Shown here: one piece after another, positions 11,382-22,594 of the stretch | How positions within the stretch are numbered: the first letter of the stretch is position 1 | Layout: every line of letters begins with the position of its first letter | Notes under the pieces: generated by a model | What the model was told of the DNA's origin: nothing | Seen by the model: only the letters and a program-made list of their open reading frames with translations | Databases searched by the model: none | NCBI GenBank assembly: GCA_039707465.1 | Contig: CM077643.1 | Location: 243,558,167 to 243,622,166, forward strand | DNA: 64,000 nucleotides | Reading direction: 5' to 3' | Origin: Rhabdophis nuchalis | Lineage: Eukaryota > Chordata > Lepidosauria > Squamata > Natricidae | Position numbers and translations under genes: made by a program

Positions 11382-13252
11382 TTTTGAGGGGCCAGTCTCC
11401 CTGCCTTTTCCTCAGGTGCCCCTGAAATCTACTTCAGAGAATTGAAAATTAAATTTGCTAGGTTTTAAAGATTTTTTTTGAATAAATATTTTCTTTGCTT
11501 GGATTTTGGAGGGAGGAGGTTCAATATCATATAAAAGAAAGATGCACAACACGGCTATTATATCAAAGAGACCTAAGATATAGCTCACAATTTCAATGAT
11601 ATTTATATTTATTTATATATTGCAAGCCTGCTCTTATCAATCTAAGAGTAAATTATTGGAACTTTTCTTGATCATTGTAAGATGTTGAAGCCAATGGTCG
11701 GTAAAACCCAGCAAAACTATTGTTACATTATTATGATCAAGATTTATTTCTACAAAATACATTATTACATCATAATTAGCGTAAACCAGTTTCTAGCTGT
11801 ATGATCTCTTCAAATCAAAATAGGAGGCAGTAATAAAAAAGAAATGAGGGACCATGCAATTAAAAAAGGTAAATTAAAATGGATTATTAAAGAAAATATT
11901 AACACAAATGCCTAATAATCTTTATAAAACTTCATAAAATAAATACAAATATGATCTGTATGTACAACGTATTTAACAACATGTAAGACTTTTGGACAGT
12001 CAATATAGTACTAAGAATACAGATCATCTTCATGCCAGATAAAAACCAGACATTTTATATGTAAAAACCTTCTGTTATAAATCTTACAGAGTGCTAATAA
12101 AAATTCTCTTCTCTTATATTGTTAAAATACTGTGTATAAAATATGCTGAATGTTTTTTTAAAATATTGGATTCTGCATATTTTTAAGAAGCTTGTAAAAC
12201 AGCAAATGTAAGAAAATAGTTATAGATGTATTACAAATTTTATGTTTTATTAATAAAATTAATCAATCTGGAAATGAGCTCTACAATAAATCTACTCCAT
12301 ATGCAAACAAAGCTTCTCAATATACTCTCTAATGTAGAAATTTGAATACCAAAACTTTGGTTGGGTTATATTCAATGGTTTGTCGCATATAAAATTTACA
12401 GCAACTTTAATTCACCAAAAGAAAATTAATCAAGCTGTTCACCATGTTCCATGATTTTAATTAAATCTAGTATGTTCTTGCAGAAACAAAGTTTACTTCC
12501 ACAGCTTATTCTATACACCACTTTGCCCATACTGCTGCCATGCTAGCAGGGATTATGGGATTTGAAATTTAATACATCTGGAAGCCACCTATTTGGGGAA
12601 AGCTGCAGCATAAAGTCAAGTATCTTCTGCTTTTCTATGACATAGTAGTGAGTTTGGCACTTCCAAATAAAGACACTTCCAATGGCACATTCCTTACTTA
12701 ACAGCAGCGAATAACCTGCAAGTATCTGGCAGCAAATATTTTGTACAAAAAAATAAGAGAGAAAGAGAGATCTGCAGCCAAGACTGACAAGAGAGGGGCG
12801 AAATTCTACAATTGCGAAGAAGATGAAGAACATCTTTGGACTTCTTTATGCATATGCAGTTCTTGTAGTCAGAGATGTCTGAAGCACTTTAAATTGTAGC
12901 CTAGGATAATAGAAAGAAAACATACAATGATAAAAGGCATTCTTGATTGATCTATATAAAAATGCATTTATGAATGACTTTTTTCATCAGGATCTGGCAA
13001 ACTATACTACTTTGACGTAAGTCTGCCAGGGAGGATATTGAGCCTTACAAACTGGTGGTGTTGACTTTCCAGTGGTTTTACTCAAAACAGGTAAAAGATA
13101 ACGCTATATTTGACTTCACATGGTGGCTTGCTCTTTGAGGTCTGCTGTTGCCTTTTGATGAGCTGCCCTTCTGTGACACCTTGCTTAAGATCACATAGTG
13201 AGATTCATCATCTAGATACTTTCAAAATGTAATTCCACCCCATCCTTTCATT

Positions 13253-13330
13253 ACAATACAATACAATACAATACAATAGCAGAGTTGGAAGGGACCTTGT
13301 AGGTCTTCTAGTCCAATCCCCTAGTTCATC
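13253..13330 (-). repeat. CR1-like 3' fragment
   Basis: AGAGTTGGAAGGGACCTT and GTCTTCTAGTCCAA match the reverse complement of CR1 3' ends. An (ACAAT)n run at 13253-13278 sits where the CR1 tail repeat belongs. Confidence 0.6.
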
Positions 13331-13657
13331 ATATAACAAAAGTAAATATGCAACAATGCCCTACAAAAACCATTAATCTTTAGAAAACTGAGAATGAAAA
13401 GCATAATGGCAATTTCAAAATGAAGTCATTAAAATGCCTAGATTAATGGTAAAATAAATATTCCTTTCTCTTCCATTTTTGTTGCCCTTTCTACTGATTA
13501 TTTATTGGCCAAATTGCACCTAAATATATTCTACACTACTAAACCTTTATCATAACATTTTATTACTATTAAAATTGAAGTTTTATGCTTCAAGAAAATA
13601 ACATCTCATATCTCATAAGATAGCTTTTCAATAACTTCTATAATGATTTTTGAAGTA

Positions 13658-13811
13658 CAGGTAGTCTTTGACTTACAATGACAATTGAGTCCAAAATTTC
13701 TGTTGCTAAGGGAGTTAGTTATTAAGTGGGCTTTGCCCCATCTTTCAACCTTTCTTGTTACCATTGTTACCCATTGATTTTGCTGGTCAGAAGTTCACAA
13801 AAAGTGATCCC

Positions 13812-13850
<39 letters not shown>

Positions 13851-14672
13851 TTTTATTTTTATATACCGCATCCTCTCCCCAAGGGGACTCAGAGCGGTGC
13901 ACAGGGAAAAAATTAAAACGCATAAAATATATATACAGAAATAGATACAATAACATAAAAACAAATTAAATTTAATTGTCCCTGCACTAAAATCCCCATA
14001 TTAAAACTAATATTCCCTAAACCCTAAGAGGTAGAGACTAACCTAGGCCGGCCAGGCAGAAAAAGTATGTTTTTAATTTCTGACGGAAGGAGCGGAGGTC
14101 CGTGGTTGTTCTAATGTCAGGGGGAAGGTCGTTCCAGAGGGCTGGGCCCGCCACAGAGAAGGCCCTTCCCCTGGGCGTCGCCCGCTGACAAAGTCTAGTG
14201 GACGGCACCCGGAGAAGTCCCTCTCTGTGGGAGCGAATCGGCCGTGAGGATGTATGGGGCAGGATCCGATCCCGCAGATAGCTAGGTCCCGAGCCATGGA
14301 GCGCTTTAAAGATGATGACTAGCACCTTGAAGCGCACCCGAAAGACGACAGGTAGCCAGTGCAGCTCGCGCAAGAGAGGTGTTATATGGGTGTACCTTGC
14401 AGTCCCCATTATTGCTCGCGCGGCTCCATTCTGGACCAGCTGAAGTCTTCGGGCGCACCTCAAGGGGAGCCCCATGTAGAGAGAGTTACAATTGTCCAGT
14501 CCATGATTCTGGGACACTGCAACTGTTATAAATAGGAGTCAGTTGCCAAGTGTCCCAATTTTGATCATATAACCATGGAGATGTTGCAAGTGTGAAAAGG
14601 TCCCAAGTCACCTTGTTGTTGTTATAACTTTGAATGGTCAGTAAACGAAAGATTGTAAGTCAAGGATTATCT
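13658..14672. mobile_element. TAGTCC-type TIR element, interrupted by an L2
   Basis: The left part (13658-13812, AGGTAGTCTTTGACTTACAA) and right part (14502-14672, ending TGTAAGTCAAGGATTATC) make one element when the intervening L2 is removed. The join falls in the family's GTGATCACATGACC...GGGACACTGCAAC region. Other copies: 29207-29528, 36566-37650 and 61517-61893. Confidence 0.8.
13813..14501 (-). mobile_element. L2-type LINE 3' end nested in a MITE
   Basis: The minus strand encodes about 155 C-terminal residues of L2 ORF2 (CARRLQLVQNGAARAI, HITPLLRELHWLPV, RGRAFSVAGPALWNDLPP), then a 3'UTR with TATATACCGCATCC (plus orientation is its complement) and an (AAT)n tail at 13813-13849. It is 5'-truncated and interrupts the MITE at 13658-14672. 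Confidence 0.88.
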
Positions 14673-14779
14673 CTATGTATTTATAAATCATCAAGGAGAA
14701 GTATGTGTTTATAAACTTTCTGATCTAGAATATGTGTTTTGATCATATAGTCAAATGATATAATGACATTTGCTAATGA

Positions 14780-17700
14780 CATTTTACATGTAATATCTAC
14801 TGCGCCTTTTCCCTTTGTCTAATCGAGGATGGATTTATTAATCCTAAGAGGTGGGCGAAGCGCAGGCTCAGGGGATTCCTGTATAAATTTTTAATCCGGC
14901 TTTTAGGGGTTCCCAGGGAAGGGGGGTGGGGGGACCAATTAGGGGAACGCCAAGAGAGAAGGCCGGCAATATGCGGAAATGAAAAGACGAAGGGGGATGG
15001 AGGGAGGGTCGGTCCCACCAGGGTATTTGCCATCAATACGGTCTTGGGGAGGGGCAGGGGCAGGGACGGTAGAAGGGGGGATGGACACCATCAGTTGGAG
15101 CGTCGTGGCCGATGGTTACAGGTGATCACGCACTCCAACTCCCCTTTCCTTCATCGCAGACTAGGTGAGCAAGAACCGCAGACCCGGGGCCTTGGACTGA
15201 TGCTATGCAACGCCAGGTCCGTGGTACAAAAAGCCCCTCTCTTACATGACCTTGTGTTGGAGGGGGACCCGGACCTGATTGGCATTACGGAAACCTGGTT
15301 GGGCCACGAGGGAGGACATCCCCTCGTAGAAATGTGCCCACCAGGATACCGAGCCTTCCATCAGCCCAGGGCCTTAGGGAGGGGTGGGGGAGTGGCGATC
15401 ATGGTTAGGGAAGGCCTTGAGCCAAAGGAGACCACAGTCCCTCAGACGACCGGGTGTGAGTCCCTCCTTGTGAAGTGGGGCCTAGGGAGGCAGTTGGGCG
15501 TGTTAGTTGTATACCTGGCTCCTCGCTATACAACAACAGCCCTGCCCGCGCTGCTTGAGGTTATAGCCGGGGTTGCGGTTGAAACCCCCAGACTTGTAGT
15601 CATGGGGGATTTTAACCTGCCATCTGCAGGTGAGACCTCTGGTATAGCTCGGGAGTTCATGGTTTCCATGACAGCCATGGACCTGACTCAGGTAGTTCTA
15701 GGCCCTACTCATGAGGGCGGACACACTTTGGATCTCATCTTCGTCTCGGGTCAGTGGAGTAGTGATCTGGGAGTAGGGGATTTAGTCATCACACCCCTGT
15801 CATGGACAGATCACGCTCTCCTTCGGCTCGACTTTCCGACCGCCACACCTCACTGTGAGGAGGTGGAACCAAACATTCCTATATGGTTCCGCCCCAGGCT
15901 CCTGATGGACCCGTTAAGGTTCCAGAAGGAGCTTGGGCCAATTCCTGCGGACTTGCTCCGCGACTCGGCTGAGGACCTAGTGACTGCATGGTTAAGTGCG
16001 GCCGCCGGGGCCTTGGACCGAGTCGCGCCCTTGCGGCCTCTCTTGCGGCGACGAACCACCTGGGCCCCTTGGTTCACCGAGGAACTCAGGGGGATGAAAC
16101 GCCACAAGAGACGCCTAGAGAGCAGATGGAGATCATCTCGCTCTGAATCCGACCGAACACTAATAAGAGACCACATTAGGACTTATTTAGTGGCAATAAG
16201 GCTGGCCAAACGTGAATATTGTGCCACACTTATTGCATCCGCAGAAAACCGCCCTGCCGCCCTGTTTAAGGTAACCCGCTCCCTCCTCCAACAGAGGCCG
16301 CGGGAAGCCTCTTTACAGGGTCGAGCAGAGGAATTTGGGATTTATCTGCAGGAGAAAATCACTCGGATTCGAAGCGAGTTACCCTCCATTGTCAATAGCC
16401 CTGTCGAGAGTGCCAAAGCAGCTCTTGAGACACCATTGTGGGAGGAGTTTGACTTTGTTACTATCAAAGATATGGACAAGCTGTCAAAGAAACTCAGGGC
16501 CACCACATGTTTACTGGATCCGTGTCCCTCCTGGCTTGTACTGGAATCCTGGGAGACGACACGAGGCTGGCTTCAGGGCATTGTCAACGCATCTCTGAGT
16601 GAGGGGTCCTTACCTACCGTCTTGAAAGAGGCGGTGGTGAGGCCCCTCCTCAAGAAGCCGTCCCTGGATCCGGCATTATTAGAAAACTATCGTCCCGTCT
16701 CCAACCTCCACTTTCTAGTGAAGGTTGTTGAGAGTGTGGTGGCCCAACAGTTTCCACGACATTTGGATGAAGTTGACTATCTAGATTCGCGCCAGTCCGG
16801 CTTCCGACCCGGGCACAGTACCGAGACGGCATTGGTCGCATTGGTCGATGATCTCTGGAGGGCACGAGATAGAGGATTTTCCTCTATCCTGGTCCTATTA
16901 GACCTTTCAGCGGCTTTTGATACCATCGACCATGGTATCCTATTACGCCGACTGGGGGGGTTGGGGCTGAGAGGCACTGTTTTACGGTGGTTCTCGTCCT
17001 ACCTCTCTGGTCGGTCACAATATGTGTTGACGGGGGGGAAGAGGTCGACTTCTAGATCCCTCTTATGTGGGGTCCCTCAGGGGTCGGTCCTCTCGCCCCT
17101 GCTGTTCAACATATATATGAAGCCGCTGGGTGAGATCATCCGTGGTTTCGGGGTGGGATATCATCTGTACGCTGATGATACCCAGCTGTACATATCCACC
17201 CCGGACCACCCCAATGATGCCGCCGAGGTTATGTCCCGGTGCTTGGAGGCTGTACGGATCTGGATGGGTAGTAACAAACTCAGGCTCAACCCGTCCAAGA
17301 CTGAGTGGCTGTGGCTTCCGGCAACCCGTTTCAGCCAGATTATTCCAACTCTGGCCATTGGGGGCGAAACACCAGCCCCTGTTGAGAAGGCACGCAATCT
17401 AGGTGTCCTCCTGGACTCCCGGCTGACTATGGAAGACCAGGTGGCGGCCGTGGCCAGGGGGGCATTCCATCAGGTACGCCTGATGCGCCAATTGCGTCCC
17501 TTACTGGATCGGGGAGCCTTACGCACAGTCACTCAAGCACTCGTCACATCTCGACTTGACTATTGCAATGCTCTCTACATGGGGCTTCCCTTGAAGTGCA
17601 CCCGAAGACTACAGTTAGTCCAGAACGCGGCCGCACGGATAATTACGGGAGCGCCTAAACACTCCCATATAACACCTGTCCTACGCGAGCTCCACTGGCT

Positions 17701-18192
17701 TCCTGTGGTCTTTCGGGTGCGCTTCAAGGTCCTAACGACCATCTTCAAAATGCTCCATGGCTCGGGACCTAGCTATCTGCAAGACCGTCTCCTGCCCCAT
17801 ACATCCCTGGGACCGACACGCTCCCACAGAGAGGGCCTCCTCAGGGTGCCGTCGGTCGGGCAATGTCGACTGGCGGCGCCCAGGGGGAGGGCCTTCTCTG
17901 TGGCAGGGCCGGCCCTTTGGAACGACCTGCCCCCTGAAATCCGCACCATTCCTGACCTCCGCCTCTTCCGCAAATGTCTTAAGACTCACTTCTTCCAACT
18001 AGCCGGCCTTGCGTAACCCCAGCACCGCCAATTATAAACGAGGATTTTAAAAACGGTTACAACACAGGCATCTAATATCTATGTATTGTATTTTGTATTT
18101 ATTGATTTAATTCTATGTTCGCCGCCCCGAGTCCCTTGTTGTGAGATGGGAGCGGGTTATAAATATGAAAAATAAATAAATAAAATAAATAA
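14780..18192 (+). mobile_element. Near-complete L2-clade LINE
   Basis: Contains an uninterrupted EN-RT frame (open from 14780, main ORF to 18016) and a 3'UTR to about 18192. It ends CCGCCCCGAGTC...GGGTTATAAAT then a TAAA-rich tail, the L2/CR1 style without long poly-A. It lies antisense in FOXO1 intron 2. No clear target duplication was seen, and the 5' end near 14780-14805 is a guess. Confidence 0.88.
15044..18019 (+). CDS. L2 LINE ORF2: AP endonuclease plus reverse transcriptase
   Basis: The protein nicks target DNA and reverse-transcribes its own RNA at the nick. The 990-codon stretch counted from TTG at 15044 has no stop or frameshift. The first in-frame ATG is at 15200, directly before the endonuclease domain. 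Endonuclease motifs in order: NARSV (about residue 56), ITETWL (E83), GGGVAI, VMGDFNLP, HTLDLIF and TDHALLRL. Reverse-transcriptase motifs: ENYRPVSNL, SGFRPGHST, LDLSAAFDTIDH (D620), GVPQGSVLSPLLF and YADD (residues 709-712). The C-terminus (HITPVLRELHWLPV, FSVAGPALWNDLPPEI) is L2-type. All visible catalytic residues are intact, suggesting recent insertion. L2 versus a close CR1-superfamily clade would need a tree. Confidence 0.93.
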
Positions 18193-18392
18193 TTTCCTTC
18201 TAGGGCAGAAGTTCCTTTAACACGCCTGGAGCAGGTCTGTACATGATAACTTCATGAAAATAAGAGAATTTATATGCAGCTTTTCATTCTAATGGAAGAG
18301 ACTACCCCAAACTCAATTTTACCCTTATACTATTGCTTTAAGATAATTAATATATTGCAACACAGTCATAAAATAACAAAAAGAGAACTAAC

Positions 18393-19745
18393 CTTCCAGT
18401 CTTATCCTGACACCCAGCTGTGTGTTGTTGTTTTAACACCATGTGGCAAACTTTGGTTAGGTAACACACTGTCAAAGTTAAAATCTAACGTTTCCCCATC
18501 CATCAGATCATTACGGATTATTGATTCCATATCACAGTCCAATCGTTCAATGAACATGTCATCTAAGTCACTAGGCAGCTTCTCCTGATGGAAAGAAACA
18601 ATTCCCACTCTTCCATACCCATTACAGCTGTTCATCGTGGTGAAGGGGCTTATGCTATTCACTTGCATTGGGTGGCTCATGAGCCCCTGGACTGAGTTTT
18701 TTGCTGAGGTTGAATGAGTCACATTTGAACCATGAGACATAGTGCTAAGGGTGAGAGATAAAGTATGGCTGTTTATTACTGCTGTGGGTTGGACGTGTCC
18801 TTGGTGAGAGTGAGCACTGGGGGCAATGATTTTGTTGTGGGGCTGCTGGTTGCCATATGGTGATATTGCAGAGTTAGAGACCATTAATATATTTTGCCCC
18901 AGCACTCGGCTACTAGGCTGGGAAACGTGAGTATCTACCGAGGCTAAGACGTCATTATGTGGTGGTGAATCAGAAGTAAGCAACTCCTTAAGAAGTCCTG
19001 GACAGTTATATTGGTTAATGGTTCCATAGCTCGATTTATTGTCCTGAATTGTCGGCATAGGCATCTGGGACAAAGAATTTATGCTAGGCTGAGCATAATT
19101 GTACTTCCTGTAGTCTGCATTGGTTGAACCTATATTTGTACTGGATGATGTATATGAATAACCGGTAGATTGTTGCATCATGGTAGTAGGTGGCGATTGG
19201 GTAGACCCAGGCAATGATGCATTGGGGGACAAAAGATTGAGATTATCCAGCAGGTTTTCCATATTTTCAGAACTACTCATTTCAGAAAGGCTCGGCAGAG
19301 TTGAGGCCATTTTGGTTGCTGATGGAGGATAGACCATGGAATGCACGTCCCCTTCCCCAAGGTCATCTTGTTCTGGCAGAATTGGGGAAAGTCGTCCACT
19401 GATGGTACTAGCATTCGAACTGGCTCGAGGTCGAAAAGTACTCCAGTTATTATCAAAGTCATCATTGCTATGGTTACTGGGGCTTGCTGGCCATTTCGAG
19501 AACTGTGCTCCTGGACTGTCACCATTTCCATCTTGACCAGCCTGAAGAGCTAATTTTTTCTTCGCAGCTCTCCCTCTACTTTTTGCAAATTTGCTGCTGT
19601 TGTCCATGGAGGCAGCCCTTCTCCTGGGTGACTTGCCACTTTTTCCTCCTTCTGGATTAAGCATCCACCAAGAGCTTTTTCCTGTTCCTTCATTCTGTAC
19701 TCTAATGAACTTGCTGTGCAAAGAGAGGTTGTGACGGATTGAGTT
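18393..19745 (-). CDS. FOXO1: FOXO1 coding exon 2 (forkhead end, NLS, AKT sites, transactivation domain; stop at 18404-18402)
   Basis: This exon follows a T-rich acceptor (TTTTTTTAG|AAC) and continues the exon 1 frame as [13 protein letters not shown], giving residues 190-636. It holds recognition helix 3 and wing residues to about 214. RRRAAS gives the second AKT site at S235 (human S256) and RPRASS the third at S299 (human S319), followed by the CK1-type serines S302 and S305 and S309 (human S329). Basic clusters RRR and KKK form the NLS. A leucine-rich export-type segment reads [11 protein letters not shown]. The coactivator motif LKELL and the acidic C-terminus ([15 protein letters not shown]) are present, and the protein ends in THSWVSG. 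An extra Asn lies just before WSTF compared with human. TAA is followed by nine bases and an AAG|GTTAGT donor, so the last junction is too close to the stop to trigger nonsense-mediated decay. Confidence 0.97.
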
Positions 19746-21238
19746 CTAAAAAAAGGAAAAATGTAAGAAAGATATTGAATTCCTCTGCCAAGGTAATATA
19801 TCCTGGATTCACCCTCACCCACCCACCCCCATAAATCCATCAAGTGAGAAATATAATAATATCAACATAAAATAGTAGGTCCACCTCCACCTGTACACTC
19901 ACTTTTAAATTGTATTTCTATCAGCAACAAAACGTATCATACTTATAGGATGCAAAGAGGGTGAATCAAGATCAGCAAATCACAGCAGTTGCCACACCAA
20001 ATAATAACACTCTTCATTGTTAAAATCAACAGGATTCTCAGTAGTTGTCGGCAAGCACTACACACATACAGGAAGCCACACCTGCTCCATCTGAAAATTA
20101 ACACCCTAGATTATCAAATGTCTGGACACTAGACTCTCAGACAGATTGCTACGTTAAAAAGCCCTCCTCACGGGAACATAGCTGGAGAGAGAGAGAAAAA
20201 ATCAGGATCTGCTAAGCTGGGTTTTTTTTTCCACAAAGAGGAACTGGAAAGTCTGGATTCATCAATAATTCCATCCCGTCAGCTCAAAGACAAACTTCTC
20301 AGGAAGCAGACTAGACTAATGCAAATGCAGAGAGAGGAGGAGGAGGAGGAGAGGCTGCCCAGAGGAATCAAAGGACACAGAACAGTGCAGATGGCACCTG
20401 GCTTCAAAAAGAGTTAAACCCACTACAATTTCTTCACTTGCCAATTGACCAGCTAATTGATCTGAACAGAGAGCTGTTTTACCTCTGCTAAGGGAGCGGA
20501 AAGCAAACATTCCATTCCCACTAGGCCATTCATCTCTTGGCCTATGAGAAACAGGGAAAGAGCTCAGGACCACGAAAAGTACACAAGCCACGTCTTTCTA
20601 TTAGTAGAAGTCTTAGAAGGGACTGGAATCAGGTGGGTTGGCAGCAAAGGCACAGAGAGCTTTCACAGTGCCTGAACGAGCTTGTTAAACGTTTCCAGAG
20701 ATGATGGATAATGGGTTTATCCAGCATGGAAACAGGTGGATAATGCACCCCGCTGCATTTACAAAGCTTTTGCCGAAAACTGGCACAGTTACTTAACAAT
20801 CTCTTGAGAAAATGTCGTAAAATATACAAGTTATGTCTTATGAGCATAATGACGAGGCTCCACCATGGTCATAACTCATGGACCACCTAATAATTAAGAT
20901 TACAGGTTAAATATATATATTTATAGTTATAAATGCTGGGAAGAATATTAGACGCCACTTTATAATAACTTTTGTCAATTGTTTTCCTTTTCTTGCACTT
21001 TTTCCTTTTTTTCTTTCCCCCCTTTACTTTATATTAGCTCGTGTTAGTTTTTACCTTTTTGTTTAAAAAGTATGTATGTGTATGTACCTATGTATAAGAA
21101 GATAATAAGATAAAACCAGAATAAAAGGATTCAGATTTCCTTTGAGCAAGTATGGCAAGCCCATTAGAAATATTAGGGGAATACATGGTTGTCAATTTCA
21201 TAATTTGCTCTGAATCCCCTTTTTGCAAGATGCAAGAG

Positions 21239-21258
21239 GTGTGTGTGTGTGTGTGTGC
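21239..21258. repeat. (GT)n short microsatellite
   Basis: About ten GT units. The neighbouring 19746-21576 otherwise shows only purine tracts (GGA near 20337-20350) and no recognised element. Confidence 0.8.
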
Positions 21259-21576
21259 ATAAGATATAGGTTAAAGGCCAAATTGGTGTGGGTGTTTTGT
21301 ATTGGGGGGGATTTTGTGGCTTTGTGTCAAGGGAACAGAAACCTGACCTCTTTCCCCACTTTCTTACACTTCACCTTTCTTGTCTGGTTCACTTTTGATA
21401 GTGCAATTAGACAGAGAGATGTTTAAAGCAGTTGGTGAGAAATGGAGAGTGTGTGGTGTCAACTTTTACCTTCCTCCTTTGCATGTATTTTTTCGGGTAA
21501 GAAGTACGACACTTCCTCCATTTCATAATTGAATGGGAGAAATACACCGCTGTTCTACAGATCTGTTTTATCTAGT

Positions 21577-22590
21577 ATAAGAACATAAGAACATAAGAAT
21601 AGCCTTGCTGGAACGGGCCACAGCCCATCCAGTCCAGCATTCTGTCTCACACAGTGGCTCCCCATTTACTTCAGGGTCTTCCCAAGCAGATGTCTTCACC
21701 TGCTTATGATTCCCTGCAAATGGCATTGAGAGATATCCTGCCTATCTCTCCAACCCGGAGGGTGTCCTTAGGCATCCATCATGATAGCCATGGATACCCT
21801 TGTTCTCCATGAACTCGTCTAATCCTTTCTTAAAGGTGTTGAGGCTGACAGCTGTCACCACTTCTTCTGGCAGGGAGTTCCATAGCCCAGTGATCCTCTG
21901 GGTGAAAAAGTACTTCCTCTTATTTGTTTGAGGTCTAGCTTCCAAAAGTTTCATGGAGTGCCCCCTAGTTCTAGTGTTGTGCGATAGGGAAAACAGTTTT
22001 TCCTTTTCTTCTTTGTCCACACCGTGCATGATTTTATAGACTTCAATCAGGTCACCTCTCAGGCGCCGTCGTTCTAGAGTGAAGAGGCCCAGCCGTTGCA
22101 GCCTCAGATGGTAAGGAAGGTGTTCCAGTCCCCTAATCATTCTGGACCTTTTCCATTTCCATAATATCCTTCTGAAGGTATGGTGACCAGAACTGTACAC
22201 AATACTCCAGATGGGGCCTCACCATAGATTTATAAAGAGGCAAAATGACACTTGCTGACTTATTTTCTATACCCTTCCTAATGATCCCTAGCAATGATTT
22301 TGCTTTTTTCACTGCTGCGGCACACTGGGTTGACACCTTCATTGAGCAGTCCACCAGGACACCAAGGTCCCTTTCCTGGTTAGTTGCAAGGAGTTCAGAC
22401 CCCATCAGTTTATAGATATAGTTGGGGGTTTTTGCCCCAACGTGCATCACTCTGCACTTACTAATGTTGAAGCTCATTTGCCACTGGTTTGCCCACTCCC
22501 CCAGTGTCAAGAGAGCTCCTCACACTCTCTCTCAGTTTTTACTACCCTGTATAATTTAGTATCGTCAGCGAATTTGATGTATGATGTTTC
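21577..22590 (-). mobile_element. CR1 LINE, 5'-truncated, frameshifted
   Basis: On the minus strand the RT motif FADDTKLY reads at about 22553-22580. It is followed by the CR1 thumb/C-terminus (WQMSFNISKCRVMHVG, ERDLGVLVD, RPHLEYCVQFWSP), then after a frameshift in 22133-22200 by RRLRGDLIEVYKIMHG and GLWNSLPEEVV. The 3' end is a CR1-style short repeat (TTCTTATG units) at 21577-21600. It cannot make protein. Confidence 0.92.
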
Positions 22591-22594
22591 TAGC

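Larger units (their letters stand above)
9760..12900 (-). other. FOXO1: FOXO1 exon 3, non-coding 3'UTR
   Basis: On the minus strand a good acceptor (TTTCTATTATCCTAG|GC) lies at 12901-12902. The sequence after it can be aligned by eye to the mammalian FOXO1 3'UTR as I remember it. The clearest blocks are 12840-12890 (near TGCTTCAGAC), 12643-12720 (containing GTGCCATTGGAA and GTGCCAAACTCACTAC) and 10597-10628 (containing CTGCTTTGATAAACTGAC). The stretch is AT-rich and largely free of transposons. Overlapping AATAAA signals on the minus strand at 9778-9794 make a plausible polyadenylation site, so the 3' end near 9760 is inferred. Start confidence is high and end confidence moderate. Confidence 0.85.
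12901..18392 (-). other. FOXO1: FOXO1 intron 2
   Basis: The intron runs from the GTTAGT donor nine bases after the stop codon to the CTAG acceptor at 12901. Much of it is repeat: a CR1-like scrap at 13253-13330, a TIR element split by an L2 at 13658-14672, and a near-complete L2 at about 14780-18192. Stretches 12901-13252 and 13331-13657 show nothing I recognise. Confidence 0.85.
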
